Shown: positions 17,528 to 26,926 of the stretch, piece by piece
How positions within the stretch are numbered: position 1 is the stretch's first letter
How the letters are laid out: each line of letters opens with the position of its first letter
DNA from: Catalimonadaceae bacterium JC749
Lineage (GTDB): Bacteria > Bacteroidota > Bacteroidia > Cytophagales > Cyclobacteriaceae
Reading direction: 5' to 3'
DNA length: 64,000 bases
NCBI GenBank assembly: GCA_021730635.1
Contig: JAJNNC010000007.1
Coordinates: forward strand, 151,100 to 215,099
Notes under the pieces: generated by a model
Databases searched by the model: none
The model's input: the letters and a program-made list of their open reading frames with translations, nothing else
What the model was told of the DNA's origin: nothing
Translations under genes and position numbers: made by a program

Positions 17528-20500
17528 ATGCAATTTCATAAAATATCCTCATATATCGGCCTTCTGCTTCTTCTAGTCAATCTTTCCCCTGTACTCGCCC
17601 AAGCACCGGTGATTGAATCTATAGACAAGACCCACGGTACAGTGAAGGAAGTAGTAACTATTGAAGGACAAGGCTTTGGGAACGACGCCAACCAGGTTCG
17701 TATATTTTTTGGTGCGGCCTTAGCAGATTCTATCCTGGCTATCAGCGATACAAAAATTAAAGTGGCTGTGCCTCCGGGTGCCACCAGCGGCAGTATCTCC
17801 GTAACCAATGTCAACAATCACCTGACTGCCTACTCTGGCAAGCTCTTTACCATCAGTTATGATGGCAATGATTTTGATAAGGTCAACTTAGATGGAGAAT
17901 ATAAGTATCCTACTTCCGGCACTGACCTGTATAACCTATGTTTCTGTGATTTTAATCTGGATGGCTTGAATGACATCGCTACCTCTGATACCAACGATGA
18001 GAAAGTTACAATTTTTCAAAATAATTCTCCAGATATTCACACGGTCAGTTTTACACCGGTAGAAATTGATCTGGATGCTAAAACGCGCTGGGTACGCTGC
18101 GGCGACCTGAATGGAGATGGCTTGCCCGATTTGGTTTTCTCTGCTTCCAATACCAATCTTAACAAAGAAAAAATTTACATCTACAAAAATACTAGCACCC
18201 CTGGAGGAGCTATCGCTTTTGCCGATCAACTGGTCAAAAATCCCGTCATTTCTTATAATGTAGATGGGAACCTGGCTGCCCGAATGGACATCAAAGATTT
18301 GAATGGTGACGGTTTACCGGAGATTGCTGTAGTAGATCTTTCCAGCAGTGGAGGGGTATCAGTATTTAAAAACATCAGCACACCCGGAGACGCGATCAAT
18401 TTTACCGCTGCTCCCATCACCCCTTTTACTGCTTTTAATATTCCTACAGTAGAGCTAAGTAGTGTAGACCTTGAAGATTTGAATGGAGATGGTTTACCAG
18501 AGTTACTAGCAGGTAAGGATGGTCAGAATGGGGTATACGTATTTACCAACGGTAGTACATCCGGTGGTAACGTTGCGTTTAGCAGCTACCTCATGTTAGA
18601 GGCACCAGGCTTAACCACTAATATGAAAGTGGGAGATCTGAATGGAGATGATAAGCCGGAGGTAGTAATTATTAATAGCAACTATGTAGGCATATTCAAA
18701 AATACTACACAGGAAGGAGGAGCTATTTCTTTTGCCAACCACGTCCGCTTCGACCAGACCAGCCTTTCCAGAGAAGGTCTGGATATGGCTGATATGGACG
18801 GGAATGGAAAGTTAGACATCATTGTAGGTAGCACTACCAACCGGGTTATCGTGCTGCTCAACAGCAGCACACAAGACATTCTGGACTTTAACAATAAGAA
18901 AACGCTACTGGTAGAAGAAAACAATATTAGTGTCAGAGCGGGTGATTTAAATGGAGATGGGAAGCCGGATCTGGCTTATACGGCCCGAAAAACCACAGGC
19001 AATGATGAAATTGCCGTACTGATCAACCGTAATTGTATTAAACCCGTGATGGAACCCCAGGCAGGGTTAGGCGTATGTGATGTGCTACCTTACCAGCTCT
19101 CGGTCACGCAAGCCATTGGCGTAACCTATGCCTGGGAGCGCTCCGCAGATGGTATTACTTTTATCCCTGTAGCAGATGCGAATGACTCCACTTTTTCCTA
19201 CACTACTGGGACAGAAGCTTTCTACCGGGTCAAAATATCCTCTTCTCACAACGGCTTTAGCTGTTTAAGTGTAGCATCCAATACAGTAAAGGTGGTCAGG
19301 CCAGATGGATTTGTACCTGATAAGCCTACCATTCTGGACCAAAATCCGGCAACCCCTTATTGTTTTGGAGAAAATATCATTTTAAAGGCCGAAAGTGTGA
19401 ATGCGCAATATCACTGGGCTGGCCCGGATGGTTTTACTTCCAACGACCAAAATCCGGTCATCCCTCATGCAACCGCCGCCAAAGCAGGCACTTATGTCCT
19501 CTATGTGCAGGCCAGCGCTGAAAACGGAGGGTGTGTGAGCGACACGACCCAGACCATTATCCAGGTAAGTGAACCCGAATCTATTAGCATTCAAAGCGAA
19601 GATCTTCCTGTTTTCTTTGAAGGAGGCCAAGCTACCTTAAGCGTAGAAGCCTTTGCCGGAAACACTTATCGCTGGAAGAAAAACGGACAGGTGATCGCCA
19701 ATGCGACCAGTCATGAACTGACCGCCACAGAAGAGGGAGATTATGTGGCCGTTATTCAAAATGCATTAGGATGTACCAGAGAGAGCTCTCCCTTTACCAT
19801 TGCCTTTGCTCAGGCAACGATCCCTTCAGAAAAATGTCTGAACGAATCGGTGAGTTATGCAGTGACCCCGCCCGCTCTGGCAGGTCAGAGTATCCGTTAT
19901 CGCTGGAATTTTGGAGATGGCAGTGCCACCCAGGAAGGGAGCCAGGTGGATCATCAATACAATACTATAGGAAGTTATACCGTAATAGTCGATATTCTTA
20001 AGGCCAATGGTACCCCTAGCAGTCGTTTTGAACAAACGGTAACCATCCTGGATATGCCTTCTATCAGTTTGGCAACTACAGGCCTACCCAATCTGTGCCC
20101 TGGCGAAACGGTGGATTTGATAGTAGAAGGAGATAACGCCACTTACACATGGAGTACAGGGCAAACAGAGAATAAAATTACCGTGACAGAAGCTGGCACC
20201 TATTATGTTACAGCCACCAATGAGAATGGCTGTACCACTACTGAGAATATTGTGGTTGAAGATGCAGAAAACCCAAATGCCATCATTACGGCAAATCGTG
20301 AACGAATCTCACTAGGAGATACCTTACAACTACATGCCTCCGGTGGAGTCGTCTATCGTTGGAGTCCTGCCACTACCCTCAGCGACAGTACAGTTGCTAA
20401 TCCTGTGGCCCGCCCTTTGGTAACCACTACTTACACCTGTCTGATCATTAATGAAGAAGGGTGCCAGCAGACGGCGGAGTTCACCGTTCAGGTAGACCGG

Positions 20501-20776
20501 GCACTGGATGTGATTGCACAAAAGGCATTTACACCCAACAATGACGGCCGCCACGACACCTGGTATATAGAAAAAATGGAGTTGTACCCGGATTGCCATA
20601 TGACCATCTTTAACCGACAGGGAATCAAAGTATATGAGGCTGAAAATTATAATAACGATAGCGGATGGGATGGCACGTTTAAAGGAATCCCTGCTCCTGC
20701 GGGTGTTTACTTCTTTTTAATCAATTGCGGAGAGGAAGCCGGAAGCCAAACGGGTAGTGTGACTATTATGCGGTAA
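17528..20776 (+). CDS. large secreted protein: TIG, FG-GAP/VCBS repeats, PKD, type B sorting domain
   Basis: A 1082-residue exported protein. A signal peptide (about 1-25) is followed by an IPT/TIG domain (about 28-110). At least six FG-GAP/VCBS-type repeats (about 130-500) each carry a calcium-binding-like DLNGDGxPD motif, as in an integrin-like propeller. Ig-like segments follow (about 505-765), then a PKD domain (about 785-865, with FGDGSATQEG), another Ig-like unit, and the gliding-motility-associated C-terminal domain (about 1000-1082, AFTPNNDGRHDTW to PAPAGVYFFLINC). That last domain is the type B sorting signal for the type IX secretion system. A surface adhesin or motility-related role is likely; no enzyme domain is visible. 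Confidence 0.9.
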   Translation: MQFHKISSYIGLLLLLVNLSPVLAQAPVIESIDKTHGTVKEVVTIEGQGFGNDANQVRIFFGAALADSILAISDTKIKVAVPPGATSGSISVTNVNNHLTAYSGKLFTISYDGNDFDKVNLDGEYKYPTSGTDLYNLCFCDFNLDGLNDIATSDTNDEKVTIFQNNSPDIHTVSFTPVEIDLDAKTRWVRCGDLNGDGLPDLVFSASNTNLNKEKIYIYKNTSTPGGAIAFADQLVKNPVISYNVDGNLAARMDIKDLNGDGLPEIAVVDLSSSGGVSVFKNISTPGDAINFTAAPITPFTAFNIPTVELSSVDLEDLNGDGLPELLAGKDGQNGVYVFTNGSTSGGNVAFSSYLMLEAPGLTTNMKVGDLNGDDKPEVVIINSNYVGIFKNTTQEGGAISFANHVRFDQTSLSREGLDMADMDGNGKLDIIVGSTTNRVIVLLNSSTQDILDFNNKKTLLVEENNISVRAGDLNGDGKPDLAYTARKTTGNDEIAVLINRNCIKPVMEPQAGLGVCDVLPYQLSVTQAIGVTYAWERSADGITFIPVADANDSTFSYTTGTEAFYRVKISSSHNGFSCLSVASNTVKVVRPDGFVPDKPTILDQNPATPYCFGENIILKAESVNAQYHWAGPDGFTSNDQNPVIPHATAAKAGTYVLYVQASAENGGCVSDTTQTIIQVSEPESISIQSEDLPVFFEGGQATLSVEAFAGNTYRWKKNGQVIANATSHELTATEEGDYVAVIQNALGCTRESSPFTIAFAQATIPSEKCLNESVSYAVTPPALAGQSIRYRWNFGDGSATQEGSQVDHQYNTIGSYTVIVDILKANGTPSSRFEQTVTILDMPSISLATTGLPNLCPGETVDLIVEGDNATYTWSTGQTENKITVTEAGTYYVTATNENGCTTTENIVVEDAENPNAIITANRERISLGDTLQLHASGGVVYRWSPATTLSDSTVANPVARPLVTTTYTCLIINEEGCQQTAEFTVQVDRALDVIAQKAFTPNNDGRHDTWYIEKMELYPDCHMTIFNRQGIKVYEAENYNNDSGWDGTFKGIPAPAGVYFFLINCGEEAGSQTGSVTIMR

Positions 20777-20824
20777 TATCGATGAACGACAAACTCTTGG
20801 CCGGGCAGCCTTGTTTCTCTATAT

Positions 20825-21727
20825 ATGCTAAAAATCGCTTGGTCAGAGATATATGCCCATCCTTTGCCGGAACATCACCGGTTTCCCATGATCAAATATG
20901 AGTTATTGCCCGAGCAATTAATGTATGAGGGCACGATTACGGAAGCTAACTTGTTCCAACCGTCACCTTTGGAAGAACCCTACATCACCAACACCCATGA
21001 TGCTACTTACTGGCACCGTTTAAAACATCAGCAACTGTCTCAGGCAGAGATTCGCAGAACAGGTTTCCCCATGTCTGAACAGCTTGTCTTACGAGAAATT
21101 ACCATTATGCATGGCACCGTGCAGGCCGCGCTGTTCGCCCTGCAATACGGTGTAGCCTTCAACATAGCAGGGGGTACGCACCATGCTTTTACCAACCGTG
21201 GCGAAGGTTTCTGCCTGTTGAACGATATAGCTATCGCTGCTAATTATTTATTGGAAAAAGAACTGGTAAAGCAAATCTTGGTAGTAGATCTGGATGTTCA
21301 TCAGGGCAATGGTACGGCGCAAATATTTCGTAATAATCCGGCTGTCTTTACTTTTAGCATGCATGGCAGGAAAAATTATCCTGCCCATAAGGAGCAGTCA
21401 GATGTAGATATTCCTCTGGAAGACGGTACGGATGATAACACCTACCTTTCTATTTTACAGGAAGTTCTTCCACGCTTGCTGGAGCAGGTGCGTCCTCAGT
21501 GTATATTTTTCCAATCGGGGGTAGATGTATTAAGTACTGACAAATTAGGACGCTTGGGATTGAGCCTGAAGGGATGTAAAGAGAGAGACCGTTTTGTGTT
21601 GAATCTCTGCAAACAAAATCATATTCCGGTTGCTTTAAGTATGGGAGGAGGTTATTCTGAAAAAATCAGGGATATTATAGAAGCACATGCTAACACCTAC
21701 CGTTTGGCACAAGAGATTTTTTTTTAA
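20825..21727 (+). CDS. histone deacetylase / acetoin utilisation family deacetylase
   Basis: A 300-residue arginase-fold metalloenzyme. The His pair of the active site is in GGTHHA (119-120). The zinc ligands are Asp157 and His159 (VVDLDVHQGNGT) and Asp234 (QSGVDVL). The GGGYS motif with the transition-state Tyr is at 275-278. Bacterial members act on acetylated polyamines, acetylated lysine or similar small amides; which one applies here is not visible. It starts 48 bases after the large type IX cargo gene. The rhomboid gene begins 86 bases downstream, so the three may or may not be co-transcribed. Confidence 0.93.
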   Translation: MLKIAWSEIYAHPLPEHHRFPMIKYELLPEQLMYEGTITEANLFQPSPLEEPYITNTHDATYWHRLKHQQLSQAEIRRTGFPMSEQLVLREITIMHGTVQAALFALQYGVAFNIAGGTHHAFTNRGEGFCLLNDIAIAANYLLEKELVKQILVVDLDVHQGNGTAQIFRNNPAVFTFSMHGRKNYPAHKEQSDVDIPLEDGTDDNTYLSILQEVLPRLLEQVRPQCIFFQSGVDVLSTDKLGRLGLSLKGCKERDRFVLNLCKQNHIPVALSMGGGYSEKIRDIIEAHANTYRLAQEIFF

Positions 21728-21813
21728 CTTCCGATTTTATTACCTAGTTACCTCGAAAATCGTTATCTTAAATGTTGGCTATTAAGGAAAATAATAATTT
21801 TTAATGTACCGAT

Positions 21814-22593
21814 TTGACACCCGCTTTTTCTCATACTGACAAACACACCTTTCAAAAAAGTGTTGTTTTTACTTTGGGTTTCACTTTTTTGCTGTGGGTT
21901 GTTAAAGCCGTTGAGTGGAGTACTTCCACTGATTTTGGTGTGCTGGGTATTTTACCGCGCACCTTTACGGGTATTGTAGGGATTCTGACAGCCCCTCTGA
22001 TTCATGGCAACATCCTCCACTTACTGTCCAATACGTTTCCACTTTTTCTGCTATTGCTGGCTGTCTTTTATTTTTATAATAAAATTGCATTAGAAGTTTT
22101 TTTCTGGATCTATATCATAACAGGCTTTTGGGTATGGGTGGCTGCAAGGCAAGCCTATCACATTGGTTCTAGTGGTTTGGTCTATGGGCTGGCCACCTTT
22201 CTCTTTTTCAGCGGTATCCTCAGGCGGGATGCACGGTCTATGGCTATTGCCTTGTGTATTGCATTTTTATATGGTGGCATGTTGCAAGGGCTTATTCCTA
22301 CAGCTGGAAGCGTCTCCTGGGAATCTCATCTCCTGGGTTCAGCAGCAGGCATTCTTTGCTCTTTCTATTTCAGAAGGGACAGAGAGGAAATGCTTACGCA
22401 AGAAGAAGATAAATTACTGAAGAAAGAAGAGGATTCATTCCTGGTAACACACAGTACGTTTACGGAACAGTATTTTCATGCTGACCCTCAGTATCACTAT
22501 GATATGATAGAACGGGGGACAAAGCAGATGACTAAATATAGTTATCAGGTAAACTTCAATACGGAAGAAACTTCTACTGCTTCAAAAATTTAA
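21814..22593 (+). CDS. rhomboid family intramembrane serine protease
   Basis: A 259-residue membrane protein with about six segments between residues 15 and 188 and a soluble C-terminal tail rich in Glu and Lys. The rhomboid landmarks are HGNILHLLSN (64-73), the catalytic serine in GSSG (Ser120) and the catalytic histidine in ESHLLGSAAG (His172). The only start that includes the first membrane segment is TTG at 21814, because a TAA lies in frame just upstream. No obvious substrate is encoded next to it. Its last 20 bases overlap, tail to tail, the end of a small sorting-domain protein gene on the other strand. Confidence 0.9.
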   Translation: MTPAFSHTDKHTFQKSVVFTLGFTFLLWVVKAVEWSTSTDFGVLGILPRTFTGIVGILTAPLIHGNILHLLSNTFPLFLLLLAVFYFYNKIALEVFFWIYIITGFWVWVAARQAYHIGSSGLVYGLATFLFFSGILRRDARSMAIALCIAFLYGGMLQGLIPTAGSVSWESHLLGSAAGILCSFYFRRDREEMLTQEEDKLLKKEEDSFLVTHSTFTEQYFHADPQYHYDMIERGTKQMTKYSYQVNFNTEETSTASKI

Positions 22594-22969
22594 AAGCATT
22601 CCTGGTATTAGCCCCTTTTTTTTCACATGACTCACATTGAATCATCAAAAGATAATAACCGGCAGGGTAATCGGCAGTATCTATTCTGTACCGGTCCTGC
22701 TCTATCTTCTCTACGGCTACAGGCATAGAATTGCCTAAAATATTCCGGATTTCAAAATGGAGAGTAGCTCCCTGTGCCCACGCAGCATTTAACACTCCCG
22801 GGCGGATAAAAAGAAAATCTTTAACGGGATTAGGATAAATAGCAGCGTCATTGTTGTCGTTGATGAACTCAGCCCGGTCAGATAGCTCAATCCCTTCTGT
22901 ATTTCTCGGAAAGAACCACAGAAGCAAAAAATAAGCTACTAAAAAGGCGGGTAACACTGACTTTTTCAT
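22574..22969 (-). CDS. small exported protein consisting of a type IX (type A) sorting-like domain
   Basis: A 131-residue protein with a signal peptide (about 1-25) and, almost immediately, a type A sorting-like domain. It has AIYPNPVKDFLFIRPG near residue 42, a beta-sandwich middle with LHFEIRNILGNSMPV, and DYPAGYYLLMIQC near 105. There is essentially no cargo portion in front. Two Cys (CESCEK) near the end are unusual for this domain. The domain normally targets cargo to the surface and is cleaved, so a protein made only of it may be a remnant, a competitor or a small surface peptide. The gene overlaps the rhomboid gene tail to tail. Confidence 0.75.
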   Translation of the reverse strand: MKKSVLPAFLVAYFLLLWFFPRNTEGIELSDRAEFINDNNDAAIYPNPVKDFLFIRPGVLNAAWAQGATLHFEIRNILGNSMPVAVEKIEQDRYRIDTADYPAGYYLLMIQCESCEKKGANTRNAFKFLKQ

Positions 22970-23086
22970 CCAAAAAATGAGGAACTGTTACATTGACTTC
23001 TTAATTATACTCATTTTCTTACGGTATGTTTTAAAACGAAGTGACAAATTGGATAAAAAATTGAGATATTTTTAATACTGCTCGAT

Positions 23087-23108
23087 AAAAAAAACCGGCT
23101 ACCGCCGG
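23087..23108 (-). terminator. intrinsic terminator of the coiled-coil lipoprotein gene
   Basis: Read on minus: CCGGC, a four-base loop, GCCGG, then eight T (the plus strand shows eight A at 23087-23094). It lies 24 bases past the stop of the lipoprotein gene. Confidence 0.82.
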
Positions 23109-23132
23109 CTTTACATGATTGAGAATTAAGAC

Positions 23133-23627
23133 TTAATTTTCTTCAGACAGGCTATCCGACAGCCGATTAATTTCCTCGTCTATTCTGGCAATAGCCTCGT
23201 TGATTTCTTCATAAGCAGTACTCCAATCTTCTCTTGTGGTGGCTTTTACCTCGGTCATTTTTTCATTAATTTCCTCTTTTTCAGCCTGTAATTCATCAAT
23301 GGCTGATTCAATATCGGAAACAGCACTTTCGTTTTCAGACTTACTGGCTGTTTTTTCCAGATCGTTGATCCGCTTATCTATTTCTTTGCTTCTGTCTTCC
23401 AACTCCGCCACTCGGCTTTCACGATAATCATCATAGAATTGCTCTCTTGCTTCTATAGCTTCCTTTGTTTTTTCTTTGGCATCTTGTGTAGCTTTCCTTG
23501 CTTCCTGTATTTTATCTTCCACATCTTCCTGGGTTAAGGCTTTGTTACAGCCAACAAGCACTAACGTACACATTCCAGCCAGAACAAGCATTCTATGCTT
23601 AGTTAAAAGATAGTTAAGAATTCCCAT
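23133..23627 (-). CDS. coiled-coil lipoprotein of unknown function
   Basis: A 164-residue protein with a lipoprotein signal ending in LVGC (Cys27), followed by an almost continuous charged helix with Glu/Lys/Asp heptads (about 35-160). It is therefore probably a membrane-anchored coiled coil in the periplasm. An internal ATG at codon 13 (MLVLAGMC) would also give a functional signal. There is no recognisable domain; the shape is like OmpH/Lpp-type spacer proteins but without their motifs. A good terminator follows, and the gene stands alone. Confidence 0.72.
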   Translation of the reverse strand: MGILNYLLTKHRMLVLAGMCTLVLVGCNKALTQEDVEDKIQEARKATQDAKEKTKEAIEAREQFYDDYRESRVAELEDRSKEIDKRINDLEKTASKSENESAVSDIESAIDELQAEKEEINEKMTEVKATTREDWSTAYEEINEAIARIDEEINRLSDSLSEEN

Positions 23628-23780
23628 TATATTTCTAGTTTAAGTTAAAAAAATGATTTTTCTGTTGATATAATAACTCAACAAGGAAAGAAATGTTAAG
23701 TCAAAAAGCGTAGGAATTTATTTGATCCGGCGCTGCAGGCCCCAGATATTTATGAAAATACTAAGGTTGAAAACCACCTT

Positions 23781-24869
23781 TCATTTTCCTTCTGCCATCC
23801 GTTCAGACGGGCTGGTAGGGCTGTGCTTTTCACTCAAGATATCATCTGACGGTTGATGCTTACTTTTTTCTTTCAGTGAATGCGTAAGTAACCAGGCGAA
23901 GATATCATTCTTTAAAGGTTGAGACGGCATGTATTCAGAAGAGTGAACACCTCCTGTGGCTTCCGGATGCTGGGTGATCTCATAATTCCATTTTGTATTA
24001 TACTCAAACACCCTGGGGTAGATTTTTAAGTGCTTTCCTTCTTTAAAAATAGTCAGTTTTGCTTTAGGCTCAGGGGCCGGACGGCAGTCATTGATTGCTT
24101 TTATAACTTTATAGGTAAATGAAGTAGGAATAAAATCATCGTCTGCTGAATGAAAGGCCCACACGGGCGTATTTTTCACTTTTTCGTTGCAGGCAAAAGT
24201 GACGGGTTGTTTAGCCAATGCTTCCGTATCTGCATGAGGGTTATTTCTATAGGGGCCATAATCGGTATAATATCCGGAAATAGGAACCGCCGCTGCAATT
24301 TTATCGCCATATGCCTGCAGGTATTTCCATACACCGCTGCCCCCCATCGAACATCCAATCAGATAAATACGATTTTCATCAATACGTAACTCCTTTTTGG
24401 CTTTTTCCAATACTTCATCAACAATATGAGGATCCCAGATCAGGCTATCTTCTTTGATGTAAACACCGTCTTCATACTGGCCTGTAAAATTATACCTGCC
24501 TTTTACTTCCGTAGGTAAGTGGGGCGTAAGAATAATAAAAGGGTAATCTTTTCCATCCCGTATGGTTCTTTCCAAATTGGCTTCTTTAAGCCTGTCCGGG
24601 AAAAAATCAAGTCCATCCGTATGCCATCCCAATCCTGCCAGCGATAGAATAACAGGATAAGTCTGCTTGTTTCCGGCATCGGTATAACCTGGAGGCAGAT
24701 ACTCCATATAGTAAAAAGTTTGTCCCTGACCATAAGTGGATGGGTAAGAAATTATGCTCCATTTCCTCGGTGAGGTAGCATTTTCTTCAGCTACTTTTCC
24801 GATAAAAGCCAAACATAAACCTAACGACAAAAAAATTGAGACTGTCAATACTGTAAAATACCCTTTCAT
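23781..24869 (-). CDS. exported alpha/beta-hydrolase (esterase/PHB-depolymerase-like)
   Basis: A 362-residue protein with an N-terminal signal or anchor (about 4-22) and an alpha/beta-hydrolase domain. The strand-loop YLPPGYTDAG is followed by the nucleophile elbow GCSMGG (near residue 175), a probable acid in HSADDDFIP and a late His (KHLKIY or GGVHSSEY). The layout matches carboxylesterases that split acyl or feruloyl esters from polysaccharides, often annotated as phospholipase or PHB depolymerase-like. The substrate is not evident from its neighbours. The Ser/Pro-rich last 30 residues look disordered. Confidence 0.82.
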   Translation of the reverse strand: MKGYFTVLTVSIFLSLGLCLAFIGKVAEENATSPRKWSIISYPSTYGQGQTFYYMEYLPPGYTDAGNKQTYPVILSLAGLGWHTDGLDFFPDRLKEANLERTIRDGKDYPFIILTPHLPTEVKGRYNFTGQYEDGVYIKEDSLIWDPHIVDEVLEKAKKELRIDENRIYLIGCSMGGSGVWKYLQAYGDKIAAAVPISGYYTDYGPYRNNPHADTEALAKQPVTFACNEKVKNTPVWAFHSADDDFIPTSFTYKVIKAINDCRPAPEPKAKLTIFKEGKHLKIYPRVFEYNTKWNYEITQHPEATGGVHSSEYMPSQPLKNDIFAWLLTHSLKEKSKHQPSDDILSEKHSPTSPSERMAEGK

Positions 24870-25134
24870 TGGCTACCGCTGATCATCAGTGAATATAAAA
24901 AATCCTCAATAATAAAAAGTAAAGTTTTGAAACAACAAACATATACAGAAAAAATTAAATTTAAAATAAATATTTTTATAAAAAAGCCTCTTAATCAGAC
25001 AGCTTTATCTGAGCTTATGCAAATAATAGAAAGGGGAATAGAGAAGAAGGTCGGATTTTTATCATCCGAAAGGTAAGCGTATCCTGAGTACGAAAGAGTA
25101 CTTTCGTAACCAGCCTTTAGAGATGTGGACGTAC

Positions 25135-25299
25135 TCAATGTCTGTGTAGTTCTTTTCTTATTTCGTGCCAGGCATTTTGAAAGTCACTCATACTTCCTCT
25201 GAAACTGCGTATCAGCTTGGGAATGAACCTGACACCAAAGAAAATATACACCACGAACAGAATAATAAACAGCTCCCAGCCGCTTATATTTTCTAACAT
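25135..25299 (-). CDS. TatA/TatE-like twin-arginine translocase component
   Basis: About 54 residues from the preferred ATG at 25299; an upstream ATG would add MVFSFF. It has the TatA shape: a short N-terminus with GWE, one membrane helix (ELFIILFVVYIFFG), the FG hinge, then an amphipathic basic helix (RFIPKLIRSFRGSMSDFQNA). It is short for TatA, lacking the long charged tail. No tatC is nearby, so it either joins a Tat complex encoded elsewhere or is a TatE-like accessory copy. Confidence 0.78.
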   Translation of the reverse strand: MLENISGWELFIILFVVYIFFGVRFIPKLIRSFRGSMSDFQNAWHEIRKELHRH

Positions 25300-25558
25300 G
25301 AAAAAACTAAACACCATAATGGCAATGATTAATGATCTCCTCCGCTAGCATGGGATTTCTCTGACCCTGTTAGTGTGGCATATATATGACGTAAAACCCA
25401 ATAATAAGTTGTGTTTATGGCAAAAAAAATTTGAGCAATGATTTAACTATTTTCGTAAAAATAAGCACGTAATTTGACGTTTAAATTTATGTCAATTTTT
25501 GAACTTAATTTTTAGCGACAGTGCTTGTAGATCATGACTGACTGACCGTATTCACTGA

Positions 25559-26878
25559 ATGAAATCGATACCTCTTCATGTAAAGATCCTGATCGGATTG
25601 ATACTTGGCGTGCTTTGGGGAATTATTAGCGTTTCTGCTGAAATTAATCCTGATTTTACCACTCATTATATAAGTCCTATAGGCGCTCTTTTCATTGCCT
25701 TGCTGAAAATGGTTGCCATGCCTTTGGTATTGGCTTCCCTGGTGGTGGGCGTAGCCAGTATGAATGATTTCAAAAAGTTGTCCAGAATTGGTGGGAGAAC
25801 GATGGCCATTTATATCTGTACCACCATGTTGGCGATCAGTGTAGGACTCGGTTTGGTCAATCTGATCAAACCAGGAAATCAGTTACCGGAAGCTACCCGT
25901 GAAAATTTAATGAATCTCTATGCCCAGAATGTAGCCTCCAAAGTAGAAACGGCTTCCACCCTGGAACAGCAATCCCCTTTGCAGCCTGTGGTAGATATTG
26001 TGCCGGAAAACTTATTCTATGCGCTGACCAATAATACACAAATGCTCCAGGTAGTATTCTTTGCCGTTATTTTTGGTATTGCCCTGGTGCGTATGTCTGC
26101 TCAAAAGAAAGATTTTGTTGTTAATTTCTTTGATGGGGTCAACGATGCCATTATCATTATTGTGGACTTTATCATGCTGCTGGCTCCTTTAGGTGTGTTT
26201 GCTCTAATAGGTACTTTAATTGTAGAAGTAGCCGGCAATGACCTGGGAAAAGCCTTGGACTTGCTCAAAAGCCTGCTTTGGTACAGTGGCACCGTGATCC
26301 TGGGTCTGCTCGCTATTTTACTTATAATCTATCCCGCCATCTTCACCAGTTTTACCAAAATAAAATACAGAAAGTTTTTTAAAAGTGTACGGCAAGCGCA
26401 ATTACTGGCTTTCAGCACCAGTTCCAGTAACGCTACGCTGCCTGTCACCATGAAAAACTGTGAGGAAAACCTGGGCATTTCCAGAGAAGTTTCCAGTTTT
26501 GTGCTGCCCCTCGGTGCCACCATCAACATGGATGGTACCAGTTTGTATCAGGGCGTGGCGGCTGTGTTTATTGCCCAGGCCTTAAATATCCCTTTGTCAT
26601 TACAGGATCAGCTCATTATTTTACTCACGGCTACCCTGGCTTCTATCGGTACTGCTGGGGTTCCGGGAGCAGGTATTGTCATGCTGATTATTGTACTGGA
26701 AGCCATTCATATCCCAGTAGCAGGTATTTCTTTAATCCTGGCGGTAGATCGTATTCTGGATATGTGTCGCACGGTGGTCAATGTGACCGGTGACATGACC
26801 GTTGCGGCTGTTATAGATCAGGCCGAACGAAAGCAGACGGCAAAAGACCAGGAAAATCAGTTGAAAGCTATGGTATAA
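25559..26878 (+). CDS. dicarboxylate/amino acid:cation symporter (DAACS/GltP family)
   Basis: A 439-residue membrane protein of the glutamate transporter fold. The hairpin signature STSSSNATLPVTMKN lies near residue 285 and is followed by LPLGATINMDGTSLYQG near 320. The NMDGT motif binds sodium in the family. The helical layout from residue 7 to 410 matches proton- or sodium-coupled uptake of glutamate, aspartate or C4-dicarboxylates. It directly precedes the convergent cyanophycin synthetase gene. Aspartate uptake would fit polymer synthesis from aspartate and arginine, but nothing in the sequence proves the link. Confidence 0.93.
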   Translation: MKSIPLHVKILIGLILGVLWGIISVSAEINPDFTTHYISPIGALFIALLKMVAMPLVLASLVVGVASMNDFKKLSRIGGRTMAIYICTTMLAISVGLGLVNLIKPGNQLPEATRENLMNLYAQNVASKVETASTLEQQSPLQPVVDIVPENLFYALTNNTQMLQVVFFAVIFGIALVRMSAQKKDFVVNFFDGVNDAIIIIVDFIMLLAPLGVFALIGTLIVEVAGNDLGKALDLLKSLLWYSGTVILGLLAILLIIYPAIFTSFTKIKYRKFFKSVRQAQLLAFSTSSSNATLPVTMKNCEENLGISREVSSFVLPLGATINMDGTSLYQGVAAVFIAQALNIPLSLQDQLIILLTATLASIGTAGVPGAGIVMLIIVLEAIHIPVAGISLILAVDRILDMCRTVVNVTGDMTVAAVIDQAERKQTAKDQENQLKAMV

Positions 26879-26926
26879 CTACAACACTTTGCGGTGCTAT
26901 CCGCCTGACCTGTGTGACCAACATTG

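Noticed and set aside
25089-25108. A perfect 8-bp hairpin (TACGAAAG, four-base loop, CTTTCGTA) downstream of the TatA-like gene
   Set aside because: No T-run follows on either strand, so it is not called a terminator; it could be a chance palindrome or a protein site, but nothing supports either.
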